A stretch of 64,000 nucleotides of DNA from Bog-113 sp963752695 (GCA_963752695.1 CAVVZB010000002.1:744001-808000), one strand, 5' to 3'; positions 53,001-61,520 are shown, numbered from the stretch's first letter. Translations and numbers: made by a program. Notes: a model not told the origin generated them from the letters alone.

Positions 53001-53797
53001 CCGGGCTTCAGGTGACCGCATCATACACGTGGTCCCATAGCCTTGATGAGCAGAGCGGGCAGGGACTTTTCTATAACGGGAACGATCCGCTGAATCCGCA
53101 CAGTGGATACGCGTCTTCGGATTTCGATCGCACCCACGTCTTCGTGATCAACTACCTCTACCAGATCCCAGAGGTGATCAAAGGCCATTCACTCCTGGCC
53201 GGGTTAACGAACGGCTGGTTTGTGGCCGGTCAGACCATCGCGCAGAGCGGTCAGCCTTACAACGTTTATGACTTCTCGGGTTCGATCGCGAGCCTGTTCT
53301 ACAGCAGCAACGACTACATCACCAATCCGATTGTTCCTCTGAAGCCAGGCATTACGCCCAGCCAGGCGCAAACCCAAGGCACGATCAATCCTAACCCCAA
53401 CCAGCCGGTCTTGAACAAGGGCGCATTTACGATTCCCACGCTTGCACCGGGACAAGACGGCGTGCCGCCTTGCGACCCATCGGGAGCTTGCGATACGTAC
53501 GAATCGGTCTACGGCAGCGGCGGGCGGAACATCTTCCGAGGACCCTTCCAGTTAAGGTTCGATGTGTCGGTCGGCAAAGAGTTCGCGTTCATGGAACATT
53601 ACCGGTTCCGCTTCAGCGCGGATTTCTTCAACGTGTTCAACCATCCAAGTTACGACACTCCCAACAATAACGTGGAATTTTACAATTTCAATAATCCACC
53701 GGATCTGAACTCGACGCCGCGGGGCAGCCTGGGAGTGATCCAACACACAATCGGAAGCCCTCGCTTCATTCAGTTGCAAGCCCACCTGGTTTTCTAA
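50066..53797 (+). CDS. Large carboxypeptidase-regulatory/TonB-type outer-membrane protein (Oar-like)
   Basis: 1243 residues; TTG start with AGAGGGG upstream. Signal peptide (SVLLSLVLGANLALVPANAQ), a carboxypeptidase-regulatory-like domain (about 30-115; ITGTVKDPSGSIVPDVAVRV), plug-like region (QEIRVDTSMYDASQGANSGA; IGLTTKSGTNGYHG), then a long barrel with strands separated by extended loops, ending in FNVFNHPSYDTPN and PRFIQLQAHLVF. This giant Oar-like TonB receptor family is heavily expanded in Solibacter-type acidobacteria. Substrate unknown; probably large oligomers. Confidence 0.9.
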   Translation: MTRFFRQFSVLLSLVLGANLALVPANAQQVLGAITGTVKDPSGSIVPDVAVRVRNTATNLTINEQTKSNGLYLITNLPIGNYEVTFSKPGFATEAHTQVLVQGDRTATVDGALQVGTAATTVEVAGTPLRNQVDTTNGYIVDELTISRTPLGTGSFTQLAILSPGVSADFLNGSGTNAGLGNQSIFANGQRDSSNSFSVNGIGTNNLFNGKSSSQVSANRFVLNTGESFGSGGEIQTSGSVYSAIGQSLPTPAPESLQEIRVDTSMYDASQGANSGAHIGLTTKSGTNGYHGQLYEYFQNNDLNAAPPFRNSDPAIPAGDKVPRLDRNQFGATFGGPIIKDKLFFFTAYQGARVLDQLNATQQITVPQFLTDDRSPAGLVAAVNASFPSNTPITVGQVDPVALKILQTKAPGGNYLIPSATLSQDQANSLGYNALVQGPSATSVVDQGSANVDYVVSNADRLSVKYYIQNNPTTNPFSAQSNGLGFPQVLESGAHVGSIDNTVVLTPHLTWEQKAGFVRERAFASTSQFLSPSSVGINVFGSTKFPGISINTADENLGNGYSFGPSSNFANAGFFQNDWSYSTNVGWQVGRHNITAGFSWDYIQMNVINQNNQVAQLNFSDFSSFLTGNVRPGINSVYFAGTSNRYYRSNTAGAFVNDNYRIASNLTLTLGLRYDYDGPLTEKYGNLTNFRGNTYSYDAANDVITNSGLVFAGNNKQFHTPGVSDSTLNANQWGFAPRIGLAWSPTTKLTVRSGFGMYYDRGEFFSELSPSAGGGFNGPFGVTLQPPFVVPDVAQSGATFSSPFGSSVPALPPANAAAFQAILPNIAALTSGNFPAGNQFGPYLFGGYDPANKLPYSLNWTLDLQYQPVNNLLFDLSYVGNHGVHQVLPIPFNQPGIATPQHPINGQIYSYGFNARSPVLPDGSGGNVSIYEPIMSTTGGNTDLRVPYIGYSPNSVFYEAEGTAHYNALQFQVRKRLSSGLQVTASYTWSHSLDEQSGQGLFYNGNDPLNPHSGYASSDFDRTHVFVINYLYQIPEVIKGHSLLAGLTNGWFVAGQTIAQSGQPYNVYDFSGSIASLFYSSNDYITNPIVPLKPGITPSQAQTQGTINPNPNQPVLNKGAFTIPTLAPGQDGVPPCDPSGACDTYESVYGSGGRNIFRGPFQLRFDVSVGKEFAFMEHYRFRFSADFFNVFNHPSYDTPNNNVEFYNFNNPPDLNSTPRGSLGVIQHTIGSPRFIQLQAHLVF

Positions 53798-53822
53798 GGC
53801 GCTTTCCATTTCGGCAGTACAC

Positions 53823-53852
53823 GGGGCAAGAGGTCGAAGGGCCGCTTGCCCC
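53823..53852 (+). terminator. Hairpin after the large receptor gene
   Basis: Perfect 8-bp arms GGGGCAAG (53823-53830) and CTTGCCCC (53845-53852), 14-nt loop, 25 nt past the stop codon. Downstream bases are only moderately T-rich (TCTTCGCTTTCGTTT). Likely ends the receptor transcript before the aminotransferase gene. Confidence 0.5.
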
Positions 53853-53926
53853 TCTTCGCTTTCGTTTGCGCTTTAGCGACCGTTCAGCGGATAATACGAG
53901 ATTCATTTCCGGGGCGCCCAACTTTA

Positions 53927-55219
53927 ATGACCAAAGACGAAATCATACTCGCCAATCAGGATTACTTGTTCCCGTCAGTGTTTCATTACTTCAAGGAAGC
54001 GCTGGTTCTGGATCACGCCAAAAATCAGTTTGTGTGGGACGCGGAAGGGAATCAATACCTCGATTTCTTCGGAGGCATTCTCACGGTAAGCGTGGGCCAC
54101 TGTAATGACGAAGTCAATGCCAAGGTACATGCGCAAGTAGATAAACTACAGCACGTCTCCACGGTATTTGCGACCGAGCCGCAGGCGGCGCTTGCCAAGA
54201 AGGTTGCGAGCCTTACGCCCGGGACGGTCAAGAAATCGTTCTTCACGAATAGCGGAACCGAAGCCAATGAGCTGGCGATACTGGCTGCACGGATGTATAC
54301 GGGCTCATCCGAGATCATCGCCTTACGGCATTCTTATCATGGCAGGTCGTCTCTTGCAATGGCGATGACGGCGCAGGCGAGTTGGCGGTTGGGGCCACCG
54401 CTCCAAGCGGGCATCGTCTATGCCCACAACGCTTACTGTTACCGGTGCCCATTCGGGAGGACTTACCCCGACTGTAACATCGAGTGCGCGCAAGACGTGG
54501 ATGAACTAATCCGCACGACGACTTCAGGCCGCGTTGCAGGGCTCATTGCCGAGCCAATTCAAGGCGTCGGTGGCTTCATCACACCGCCCCCGGAATACTT
54601 CGGAATAGTGGCGGACATCGTTCGCAAGTACGGCGGAGTGTTTATTAGCGATGAAGTACAGACGGCATGGGGCCGGACCGGCGATAAGTGGTTCGGCATC
54701 GAACACTGGGGAGTAACACCGGATATTATCACCAGCGCAAAGGGTCTTGGGAACGGGTTTCCGATTGGCATTACGGCGGCTCGTCCGGAGATCGCCGACG
54801 CTACGAAGGGGCTTACTATTTCTACCTTTGGCGGCAATCCCGTGACGAATGCGGCGGCAAAGGCCGTTCTCGATGTGATCGAGCGGGATAACCTGGCTGC
54901 TAATGCCGCCACGGTCGGGGGCTACCTTCGAGGACGCCTGGAGGAGCTACAAGAGAAGCACACGATCATCGGTCAGGTTCGCGGCATGGGGCTGATGCAA
55001 GGTGTGGAACTAGTACAGGATCGAGCGACTAAGACACCAGCCACGCAGGAAACGCTGCGCGTGATGGAAGCGGCTCGCGAGAACCGCATCTTACTGGGAC
55101 GCGGCGGCATATATGGCAATACGCTTCGCATCTCACCGCCGTTGAATATTGCTAAGTCAGATGTCGATGACTTCATTCGCGCACTGGATGCAAGTCTTAC
55201 TGCGGCGATGGCCGGTTGA
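53927..55219 (+). CDS. Class III PLP-dependent aminotransferase (omega-amino acid type)
   Basis: 430 residues from ATG 53927; an upstream in-frame extension to 53846 lies in the terminator. LDFFGGILTVSVGHCN, SFFTNSGTEANELAILAARM, FISDEVQTAWGRTGDKW and PLP lysine in TSAKGLGNGFPIG. Fits AGXT2-like or beta-alanine/3-aminoisobutyrate transaminases that yield malonate or methylmalonate semialdehyde. The following semialdehyde dehydrogenase supports this role, so the pair could degrade beta-alanine, aminoisobutyrate or a pyrimidine product. Confidence 0.87.
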   Translation: MTKDEIILANQDYLFPSVFHYFKEALVLDHAKNQFVWDAEGNQYLDFFGGILTVSVGHCNDEVNAKVHAQVDKLQHVSTVFATEPQAALAKKVASLTPGTVKKSFFTNSGTEANELAILAARMYTGSSEIIALRHSYHGRSSLAMAMTAQASWRLGPPLQAGIVYAHNAYCYRCPFGRTYPDCNIECAQDVDELIRTTTSGRVAGLIAEPIQGVGGFITPPPEYFGIVADIVRKYGGVFISDEVQTAWGRTGDKWFGIEHWGVTPDIITSAKGLGNGFPIGITAARPEIADATKGLTISTFGGNPVTNAAAKAVLDVIERDNLAANAATVGGYLRGRLEELQEKHTIIGQVRGMGLMQGVELVQDRATKTPATQETLRVMEAARENRILLGRGGIYGNTLRISPPLNIAKSDVDDFIRALDASLTAAMAG

Positions 55220-55225
55220 ACTGAC

Positions 55226-56683
55226 ATGACCTTAAGTGAAGTAAGTGCGAAACGAGTAAGTCAACTCATCGGCGGTAAGTGGGAAGATACTGGCCGGGAT
55301 GACGGGGCAGTGACTAATCCGGCTACCGGTAAGGTGATCGCGCAAGTTGCCTTCGCCAACGCCAATGACGTGGATCGGGCTGCCCGGGCGGCGCATGAAG
55401 CGTTCTTGACTTGGCGCGAGGTGCCCGTAGTGGATCGGGTTCAGCCACTGTATCGCTTCAAGCATTTGCTCGAGAAGAATCTTGACGATCTTGCTCGAAT
55501 TCTGTCGACCGAGAATGGCAAGACGCTGGAAGACTCACGGGCGGAAGTGCGCCGGGCGGTCCAGATGGTGGAAGTCGCTTGCGGCATGCCTAGTCTGATG
55601 ATGGGCGATGCGCTCGAGAACGTCTCGCGGGGCATCGACTGCCATACGATTCGGCAGCCTTTAGGCGTGTGCGCCGGGATTACGCCATTCAATTTTCCGG
55701 CGATGGTTCCGCTGTGGATGGTGCCATTTGCCATCGCATGCGGTAACGCGTTCATCCTGAAGCCTTCCGAGAAGGTGCCGCTGACACCCACGCGAATGGC
55801 GGAACTGCTTGCCGATGCGGGGCTGCCGGACGGCGTCTTCACCTTGCTCCATGGCGTGAAAGACACCGTGGACGCGCTGCTGAAGCACCCGCTGGTTCGA
55901 GCCATTTCGTTCGTCGGTTCGACGCCGGTCGCCAAGTACATATATGCGACGGCGGCGGGGGAAGGAAAGCGCGTGCAGGCTCTCGGTGGGGCCAAGAACC
56001 ACCTGGTTGTGATGCCGGACGCGGATATCGAGAAGAGCGTCGACGCCATCATGAGTTCGGCATTCGGCGCCGCGGGTGAACGCTGTCTCGCCGGGAGCGT
56101 TCTGGTGCCTATCGGGAAGGTTGCCGAACCGTTATTGGAAGCGCTTGTGGCACGTTGTAAGACCCTCAAAGTGGGCGACCCGCTCGAAGCCACAACCGGG
56201 ATGGGACCTCTGATTACTCAAGAGCATCGCGATCGCGTCTCCGGGTATATCGAAAGGGGAATCGCGGAAGGGGCGAAATCTCTCTGCGATGGACGGGAAC
56301 AAACGCGACGCGAGGGCTTTTTTCTGGGACCGACCGTGTTCGATTTTGTGCAACCCTCGATGAAAATTGCACAGGAGGAGATTTTCGGCCCGGTGCTTTC
56401 GGTGATCCGGGTGGACACTCTGGACGCGGCAATTGAGCTGATCAATGGCGTGCCTTTCGGGAATACGACGACGATTTACACCTCCAGTGGGAAGAGCGGC
56501 CGGGAATTCGCCACGCGGATTGAGGTTGGCATGGTCGGGATTAACATGGCGGTTGCGGCCCCGATGGCGTTCTTTCCGTTTGCCGGATGGAAGCGATCGT
56601 TCTTTGGAGACTTGCACGCCCACGGTAAGGATGCGGTCAGCTTCTACACAGAGCAGAAAGTGATTATGTCGCGCTGGTTCTAG
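55226..56683 (+). CDS. mmsA: CoA-acylating methylmalonate-semialdehyde dehydrogenase
   Basis: 485 residues, aldehyde dehydrogenase superfamily. CAGITPFNFPAMVPLWMVPF, the cofactor/phosphate segment KPSEKVPLTP, and catalytic Cys in GERCLAGSVLVPIG; WKRSFFGDLHAHGKDAVSFY near the end is typical of the MmsA/IolA subgroup. Converts methylmalonate (or malonate) semialdehyde plus CoA to propionyl- (or acetyl-) CoA with NADH. 6 nt after the aminotransferase gene; a two-gene catabolic operon. Confidence 0.93.
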   Translation: MTLSEVSAKRVSQLIGGKWEDTGRDDGAVTNPATGKVIAQVAFANANDVDRAARAAHEAFLTWREVPVVDRVQPLYRFKHLLEKNLDDLARILSTENGKTLEDSRAEVRRAVQMVEVACGMPSLMMGDALENVSRGIDCHTIRQPLGVCAGITPFNFPAMVPLWMVPFAIACGNAFILKPSEKVPLTPTRMAELLADAGLPDGVFTLLHGVKDTVDALLKHPLVRAISFVGSTPVAKYIYATAAGEGKRVQALGGAKNHLVVMPDADIEKSVDAIMSSAFGAAGERCLAGSVLVPIGKVAEPLLEALVARCKTLKVGDPLEATTGMGPLITQEHRDRVSGYIERGIAEGAKSLCDGREQTRREGFFLGPTVFDFVQPSMKIAQEEIFGPVLSVIRVDTLDAAIELINGVPFGNTTTIYTSSGKSGREFATRIEVGMVGINMAVAAPMAFFPFAGWKRSFFGDLHAHGKDAVSFYTEQKVIMSRWF

Positions 56684-56702
56684 ACCCGGCTGGTGGACCG
56701 CA

Positions 56703-56747
56703 GATTGTGCAGAGTTGTGCACGTTTTGCGAAATGCCGTGGATGCAC
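56703..56747 (-). repeat. Structured intergenic element, copy 2 (three conserved GTGCA blocks)
   Basis: Read on the minus strand: GTGCATCC (56747-56740), 17 nt, GTGCACAAC (56722-56714), TCT, GCACAATC (56710-56703). The block order and sequence match copy 1 at 2541-2584; inter-block sequence is different. The outer parts form a perfect ATTGTGCA/TGCACAAT inverted pair (56704-56711, 56743-56750). It lies in the gap after mmsA, together with the 56759-56971 small frame. Confidence 0.7.
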
Positions 56748-56758
56748 AATGGCGCCGG

Positions 56759-56971
56759 CTAGCCATCACTTTCGCGTTCTTCGCCCGCGCGGCGCGCTTC
56801 CGGTGTTGAAAAGCCAGCTACTTCGGTGACGGACACTCTGCCGTGGCTACTGACGGCACAGAAAAAACCGTGCTTCTCCGGCGCGCCAGCCGGATTGCCT
56901 CCCGGAACAAAGAGGTGCGTGAGTTCCCAGGCGATCAAGGCCAGGAGTACGATTCCAACGAGGGATTCCAT
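56759..56971 (-). CDS. Possible small single-span membrane protein
   Basis: 70 residues: N-terminal transmembrane-like MESLVGIVLLALIAWELTHL, then a polar, charge-rich tail (ARRAGEERESDG). This is the only plausible frame in the 354-nt space between mmsA and the haem-binding-like gene (56684-57037). Minus-strand TAAGGT lies 4 nt before the ATG, close to the short-leader pattern. It overlaps nothing. No homology recognised; could be spurious. The remaining part of the space holds repeat copy 2. Confidence 0.4.
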   Translation of the reverse strand: MESLVGIVLLALIAWELTHLFVPGGNPAGAPEKHGFFCAVSSHGRVSVTEVAGFSTPEARRAGEERESDG

Positions 56972-57037
56972 TTCAACCTTATCAGTTCCAGTTATCGGCG
57001 GAACCTCTCATTTTATTTTCGGTAGTATGATTCGGCC

Positions 57038-57502
57038 ATGCAAAAAAGTTTCCTTCTGTTGCTGACTCTGGCCACCCAGGTATTTGCTGTCGACCTGCCG
57101 AGCCGCAAAGTTCTGAATCTGGCGGCGATTAAAACGATGGTTGCCGGCGCGGAGGCAGAAGCGGCCAACCGCAAAGTGAACGTCACGATCTGCATTGTGG
57201 ACGAAAGCGAGAACCTGCTGTTTTTAGAAAAAGGCGATGGAGCGGCGTTAAATACGATCCAGTTCGCCCAAAAGAAAGCCCGGCATGCGGCATTTTACAA
57301 GTCGCCGTCCAAGGGGGGCCAGGATGCGGCGCGGAAGGGGAATATCGAAATTCTGGCCCTGCCGGAGTTTTTTCCGAACCAAGGTGGGCTGCCGATTCAA
57401 GTAGACGGGCAGACGGTAGGGGGTATCTCGGCGAGCGGGGCGGCGTCGGAGATTGACGAGGCGATCGCTCAGGCGGGGCTGGACGCTCTGCTCAAAAAGT
57501 AG
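57038..57502 (+). CDS. Haem-binding-like protein (GlcG/HbpS family), exported
   Basis: 154 residues with signal peptide (SFLLLLTLATQVFAVD). AAIKTMVAGAEAEAANRKVN, CIVDESENLLFLEKGDGA and GLPIQVDGQTVGGISASGAA match the GlcG/HbpS fold (PF03928), whose members bind haem or cofactors and may sense oxidative stress. TAGTAT (57023-57028) is 9 nt before the ATG. Precise role unknown. Confidence 0.85.
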   Translation: MQKSFLLLLTLATQVFAVDLPSRKVLNLAAIKTMVAGAEAEAANRKVNVTICIVDESENLLFLEKGDGAALNTIQFAQKKARHAAFYKSPSKGGQDAARKGNIEILALPEFFPNQGGLPIQVDGQTVGGISASGAASEIDEAIAQAGLDALLKK

Positions 57503-57511
57503 ACTGGTGTT

Positions 57512-58756
57512 TTGCGGATACTGAAGCACAGCTCGTACCCGTTGGCGCTTCTGATCGCCGCCATTGTGGTACTAGCGATGGGAATCGGATTCCGGACATA
57601 TCAAACGCCGCGACCTCTTTCCGAGTCCAATCTGGCGCTGCAACCGGCGGCTACGTCGCCTGGACTGAATGAACTTCCGCAATCGGTGACCGACGCGGCG
57701 GCCCATGCGGCGCGTCAGCTGCTCTACCTTTCGACGGCTCCGCATACCGCCGTCATGTGGAACACGACGCGGGCGGTCGGCAGTGTGGAATTGGCGCAAG
57801 CGACGCGGGTCACGAGCGAGAACGCGGACGGAAAAACGTTCGAACTCGAGCCGGTGACGGTGGCGAGCCAAACACCGATCGCTTACTGGGCAGTTGGTTC
57901 GGAGGCCGCTGTCGCGCCGGTCGAGCAGGCCACTTCCAGCCCGGGAACCGACGACTGGGTGATCGCGGTGGGGCGCGGAACCAGAGATCACGTGATTTTT
58001 TCGGAAGGTTTGTATCGGGGAACATCGCCAGCTCGGTGCGGGACGTTCGACTATCAGCAGGTGAACGCGACGGCAATCCTTTCGAGCGCGCTACTGGGCG
58101 GCGGCGTGTTCACGTTGCAAGGAAGCTTGCTGGGCGTGATCGTCGCCTGCGGCGGCGAGCCAGTGGTGGTCAGTACCGGCTCCATTGAGAAAGCCATTCG
58201 GATGCCCGTGTTCGTGACCGACTATCTGCAACAGGTTTACGGAATCGGGGTCATAGAAGCGAAACCAGAGGCGGTAGTCGTCTCAACTGTGTGGAAAGGA
58301 AGGCCTGCCGACATTGCTGGAATTGAGACTGGGGATCGAATCCGCGAGGTCGATGGCGCGCCCGTGCACATACTGGCTGACCTGGATATTGTCGAGAAAG
58401 GGAGTGTGGGCGCGCCGCATGCGCTGGTGCTGACCCGCGGCAAACGCGAGTTGCGCACAACACTGCTTTCGCAAAGCGAAGATCCAGAGCGGCCACAAAC
58501 AACGGCGGTGGACGGGATGACGCTGACCGCAAGCGCCAGGAGTGGGAACGTGCTGGTGGATTCGATCGCTGCGGATAGCATCTGGGCGAAGAGCGGTTTA
58601 CAGGCTGGGGATGTTCTGGTTCGGGTGAACGGAAGTAAGGTGCGTGATCCGGCCGAGGCGGCTCAGAAACTGGTCCGTCAGAAGCGCGCATCGTCGATCG
58701 CGGTGGAAATCGAGCGCGGGCCTGGAAGAGCCGAAGTGCGGCTTTCGTATGAATGA
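57512..58756 (+). CDS. PDZ-domain pseudoprotease (trypsin-like fold lacking catalytic residues)
   Basis: 414 residues, TTG start. N-terminal membrane anchor (YPLALLIAAIVVLAMGIGF), then a trypsin/HtrA-like region (about 60-235), and two PDZ domains (about 240-325 and 335-414; GRPADIAGIETGDRIREVDG, SGLQAGDVLVRVNGSKV). Where HtrA proteases have GNSGGP, this protein reads ALLGGGVFTLQGSLLGV, and no NNHV-like His is seen, so it is probably inactive. It may act as a periplasmic scaffold. Overlaps the following antiporter gene by 8 nt. Confidence 0.8.
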   Translation: MRILKHSSYPLALLIAAIVVLAMGIGFRTYQTPRPLSESNLALQPAATSPGLNELPQSVTDAAAHAARQLLYLSTAPHTAVMWNTTRAVGSVELAQATRVTSENADGKTFELEPVTVASQTPIAYWAVGSEAAVAPVEQATSSPGTDDWVIAVGRGTRDHVIFSEGLYRGTSPARCGTFDYQQVNATAILSSALLGGGVFTLQGSLLGVIVACGGEPVVVSTGSIEKAIRMPVFVTDYLQQVYGIGVIEAKPEAVVVSTVWKGRPADIAGIETGDRIREVDGAPVHILADLDIVEKGSVGAPHALVLTRGKRELRTTLLSQSEDPERPQTTAVDGMTLTASARSGNVLVDSIAADSIWAKSGLQAGDVLVRVNGSKVRDPAEAAQKLVRQKRASSIAVEIERGPGRAEVRLSYE

Positions 58757-59951
58757 ACTGATCTCGGTGGGCTTGATCCTGCTGCTGGCGCTTTTGGCGG
58801 GTCACGCGGTGAAGTTACTGCGCATCCCCGAAGTCACGGGTTACATTCTGACTGGAATTGTGCTGGGTCCGTCGGTGCTTGGCTGGGTCAGCGATCGCAA
58901 TCTGGCGGCTTTGGAAATTCTGAGTGAAGTGGCGCTGGGTTTGATTTTATTCTCGATCGGGACCATTTTCGAACTCGGCCAGTTTCGGCGGGTGGGGAGA
59001 AAGCTCGGGATTGTAACCGTTTTCGAAGCCGCACTGACTTGTGCTCTTGTCATCGGGGGATTAGTTGCGGTGGGTGTGCGCTTGCCGGTTGCGGCAGTAC
59101 TCGGAGTCATGGCAATTGAGACGGCGGCAGCGTCCACGCTGATGGTTATTCGGGAATGCAACGCGCGGGGTCCGGTGACGGAGATACTTACGGGTCTATT
59201 CGCGTTGGATAACCTGGTGTGTCTTTTTCTTTTCAACATCATTGTGACAGTCGTGCAATTTACCAGTGCATCGGGGGCTGGAGCAGAATCGATCGTTTCG
59301 GCCGTGTTGCATGTGGGATGGCAGTTTGTGGGAGCGATTGCGCTCGGTTACTTAATTGGCTTTCTACTTTCGGCGTGGTCGATGCGGGTTGTAGAACATG
59401 GCGAACAGTTGATCTTACTGGCTGGATGCGTACTGCTCTGCGTGGGCGCGTCGAAGTGGCTTTCAGTGTCCGCTCTGGTGGCCAACTTGACGATCGGGGC
59501 TACGGTGGTGAACTTATCGGAGCGGAGCCGCCGTCTGTTCGAGAGCCTGTCGAAGACCGACCCGCCTTTGTACGCGATCTTCTTCGTCTTGGCGGGGGCG
59601 AACCTGGACGCGTCGCGGCTGATGACGATTGGGGCAGCAGGTACTGCTTATGTGGTGGCGAGAGCAGCAGGGAAATTACTAGGGGCTACGATCGGGGCGC
59701 GGGTAGCGGCACTTAGTGCGATCCAGCAGAGATGGATCCCGCGCAGTATGCTGGCGCAGGCGGGGCTGGCTGTGGGGTTGACTCTGACTCTAGGCCGGAG
59801 ACTACCCGAGCTGGCACCCGCCATTACCACAATTGTTTTATCGGCTGTGATTATCTTCGAGATTATCGGTCCACTTGCGGTGCGCTGGAGCATTATCCAG
59901 AGTGGGGAAGCGCAACCGGAAGCGGACCCGGTAACCGGCGTCTTAGATTAG
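58749..59951 (+). CDS. CPA2-type cation/proton antiporter (KefB/NhaP-like membrane domain)
   Basis: 400 residues from ATG 58749 (the frame is open further upstream but overlaps the PDZ gene). About 12 membrane helices: ELISVGLILLLALLAGHAVK, VTGYILTGIVLGPSVLGWV, VALGLILFSIGTIFELGQF, up to ITTIVLSAVIIFEIIGPLA. No RCK/TrkA-N domain follows, so it is a stand-alone Na+/H+ or K+/H+ exchanger. Co-transcribed with the PDZ protein, given the 8-nt overlap. Substrate ion not known. Confidence 0.9.
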   Translation: MNELISVGLILLLALLAGHAVKLLRIPEVTGYILTGIVLGPSVLGWVSDRNLAALEILSEVALGLILFSIGTIFELGQFRRVGRKLGIVTVFEAALTCALVIGGLVAVGVRLPVAAVLGVMAIETAAASTLMVIRECNARGPVTEILTGLFALDNLVCLFLFNIIVTVVQFTSASGAGAESIVSAVLHVGWQFVGAIALGYLIGFLLSAWSMRVVEHGEQLILLAGCVLLCVGASKWLSVSALVANLTIGATVVNLSERSRRLFESLSKTDPPLYAIFFVLAGANLDASRLMTIGAAGTAYVVARAAGKLLGATIGARVAALSAIQQRWIPRSMLAQAGLAVGLTLTLGRRLPELAPAITTIVLSAVIIFEIIGPLAVRWSIIQSGEAQPEADPVTGVLD

Positions 59952-59960
59952 CGTTACTTG

Positions 59961-61520
59961 TTAGTTGAACTCCAGATTATGGCATTGCTGGCCCGTGCAG
60001 GTGAGCCATTCAGTGATCATGCTGCGGAATTGTAAAACTTGTGGATGCCAAGTCTGTGTCTGGCTCAGATTTTGAATGGCGTTCGGATCCGTCTGGTAGT
60101 GATAGAGTTCGGTTTCGCCAGTCTTATATTGCGTGAACAGCGTATCAGGAGTCACGGTGTCGTCGAGTGAAGAGCGAACTCCGTTGTAAGCAGTAATATC
60201 GTCGACGCCGAGCCCTTCCTGGACATATTGAAGGAAGTAGCGTTTCCGCCAGGGCTGGATTGGGTTGCTCAACAGAGGAACGAAGGAAGTTCCATCGACC
60301 GAGGCCGGAATTGGGGTGCCAGTAAGTTGAAGGATGGTGGGGAAGAGATCATTGTCTCCGATTTGCGCATGGGACACGACGCCGCCGCCCACACTGACGT
60401 ACAGGGGCGTTTGGATGGAAACGTCATAGGGGGCCAATTTGCCACCCAGACGGAAGTCGCCGTCCATCCAGCCGTTGTCCGATAGGAAGATGAAGATGGT
60501 GTTTTGAAACTGTCCCGCGGCCTTGAGGGCCTGAACGGTCTGTCCGAAGGCGGCATCCACGCCGGCGAGAGCGCCCATCCGGCTCTGCCATTGCTGTTGG
60601 ATACCCGCTAAGTCATCACTGTTCATCAGCGGCTTGCTCGTAATGTACGAGGGCTTCCCGGCGAGAGACGCGGCATTGAAGGTCGGATTCTGGAGGTAGG
60701 AAACGTCGGTAACCGGGGCGCTTCCGGGCGGAGTGTGCACAACAGCTGAGTAAAGGTTTTCGTAACCTGGCAGAGGGTCGGGATTATAGTTAGTTTCGAC
60801 GTGAGGAGCGCCGTACGTGAGGAACATCAGCAGGGGCTTGGCGACCTTTGGCGGGGCGTAGTTCTGGATGAACTGCGTCGAAATGTTCGAGAGGACGGTA
60901 GCTTGATAGTCCTGAGGAGCGCCGCCGTGATAAATCATAGTTCCGTTCTGATTCAAGTAGTAGTTATAGTCGTTCGGATTATCCTGCGCCAACAATCCAT
61001 TATTCGGCGGAACCGTACCGTTAACCTGGGCTTGGTAGAAGGGGATAATGGCACACAAATCCCAGTGCGGGGGGCAATAGGTGGCGTCGTTGATGTCTAC
61101 AACTCCATCGTGGTTTACGTCCTCATAGCCGTATCCGTCACCCCACTTGCCGATCAGAGCCTTGGAATATTGGGTTACCAGGTCCGATAGCGTCGTTACA
61201 GAACCCGCCTGGTAGACCGAGCACTTATTCCCATAGCCGGCCAGCATGTGATTCTTGAAATATTGACCGGTCCAGTAGGCTTCGCGCGAGGGACAGCCAT
61301 GGGAATTACTTACATAGTACCGGTCAAACGTAGTACCGGGGTTAATTATGTACTGTTGCACATTTGGCATTAGTCCCTGGGCCAATGCCGCGTTCATCAA
61401 GGGACGATTTAAATCGTCGGGCATGACCACGACGATGTTGTGTAACTGCTGAGCGTTTAAGTGGGCGGCGAGGAGTAGACAGCCGGCGACTACGGATGTG
61501 AGTAAGCGGGCAGAACTCAT
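59961..61520 (-). CDS. Secreted sulfatase
   Basis: 519 residues from ATG 61520; the open frame extends to 61697 inside the LysR gene but without coding sense. Signal peptide (RLLTSVVAGCLLLAAHLNAQ), then NIVVVMPDDLNRP (metal aspartates D35, D36) and the formylglycine motif GCPSREAYWTGQYF with C76 (C-x-P-S-R), which needs a maturase. Middle part carries FLSDNGWMDGDFRLGGK. Hydrolyses sulfate esters of polysaccharides. Convergent with the antiporter gene. Confidence 0.92.
   Translation of the reverse strand: MSSARLLTSVVAGCLLLAAHLNAQQLHNIVVVMPDDLNRPLMNAALAQGLMPNVQQYIINPGTTFDRYYVSNSHGCPSREAYWTGQYFKNHMLAGYGNKCSVYQAGSVTTLSDLVTQYSKALIGKWGDGYGYEDVNHDGVVDINDATYCPPHWDLCAIIPFYQAQVNGTVPPNNGLLAQDNPNDYNYYLNQNGTMIYHGGAPQDYQATVLSNISTQFIQNYAPPKVAKPLLMFLTYGAPHVETNYNPDPLPGYENLYSAVVHTPPGSAPVTDVSYLQNPTFNAASLAGKPSYITSKPLMNSDDLAGIQQQWQSRMGALAGVDAAFGQTVQALKAAGQFQNTIFIFLSDNGWMDGDFRLGGKLAPYDVSIQTPLYVSVGGGVVSHAQIGDNDLFPTILQLTGTPIPASVDGTSFVPLLSNPIQPWRKRYFLQYVQEGLGVDDITAYNGVRSSLDDTVTPDTLFTQYKTGETELYHYQTDPNAIQNLSQTQTWHPQVLQFRSMITEWLTCTGQQCHNLEFN

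Noticed and set aside
60738..60745. TGCACAA match inside the sulfatase gene as a third repeat copy
   Set aside because: Only one of the three blocks is present and it is inside coding sequence; chance is sufficient.
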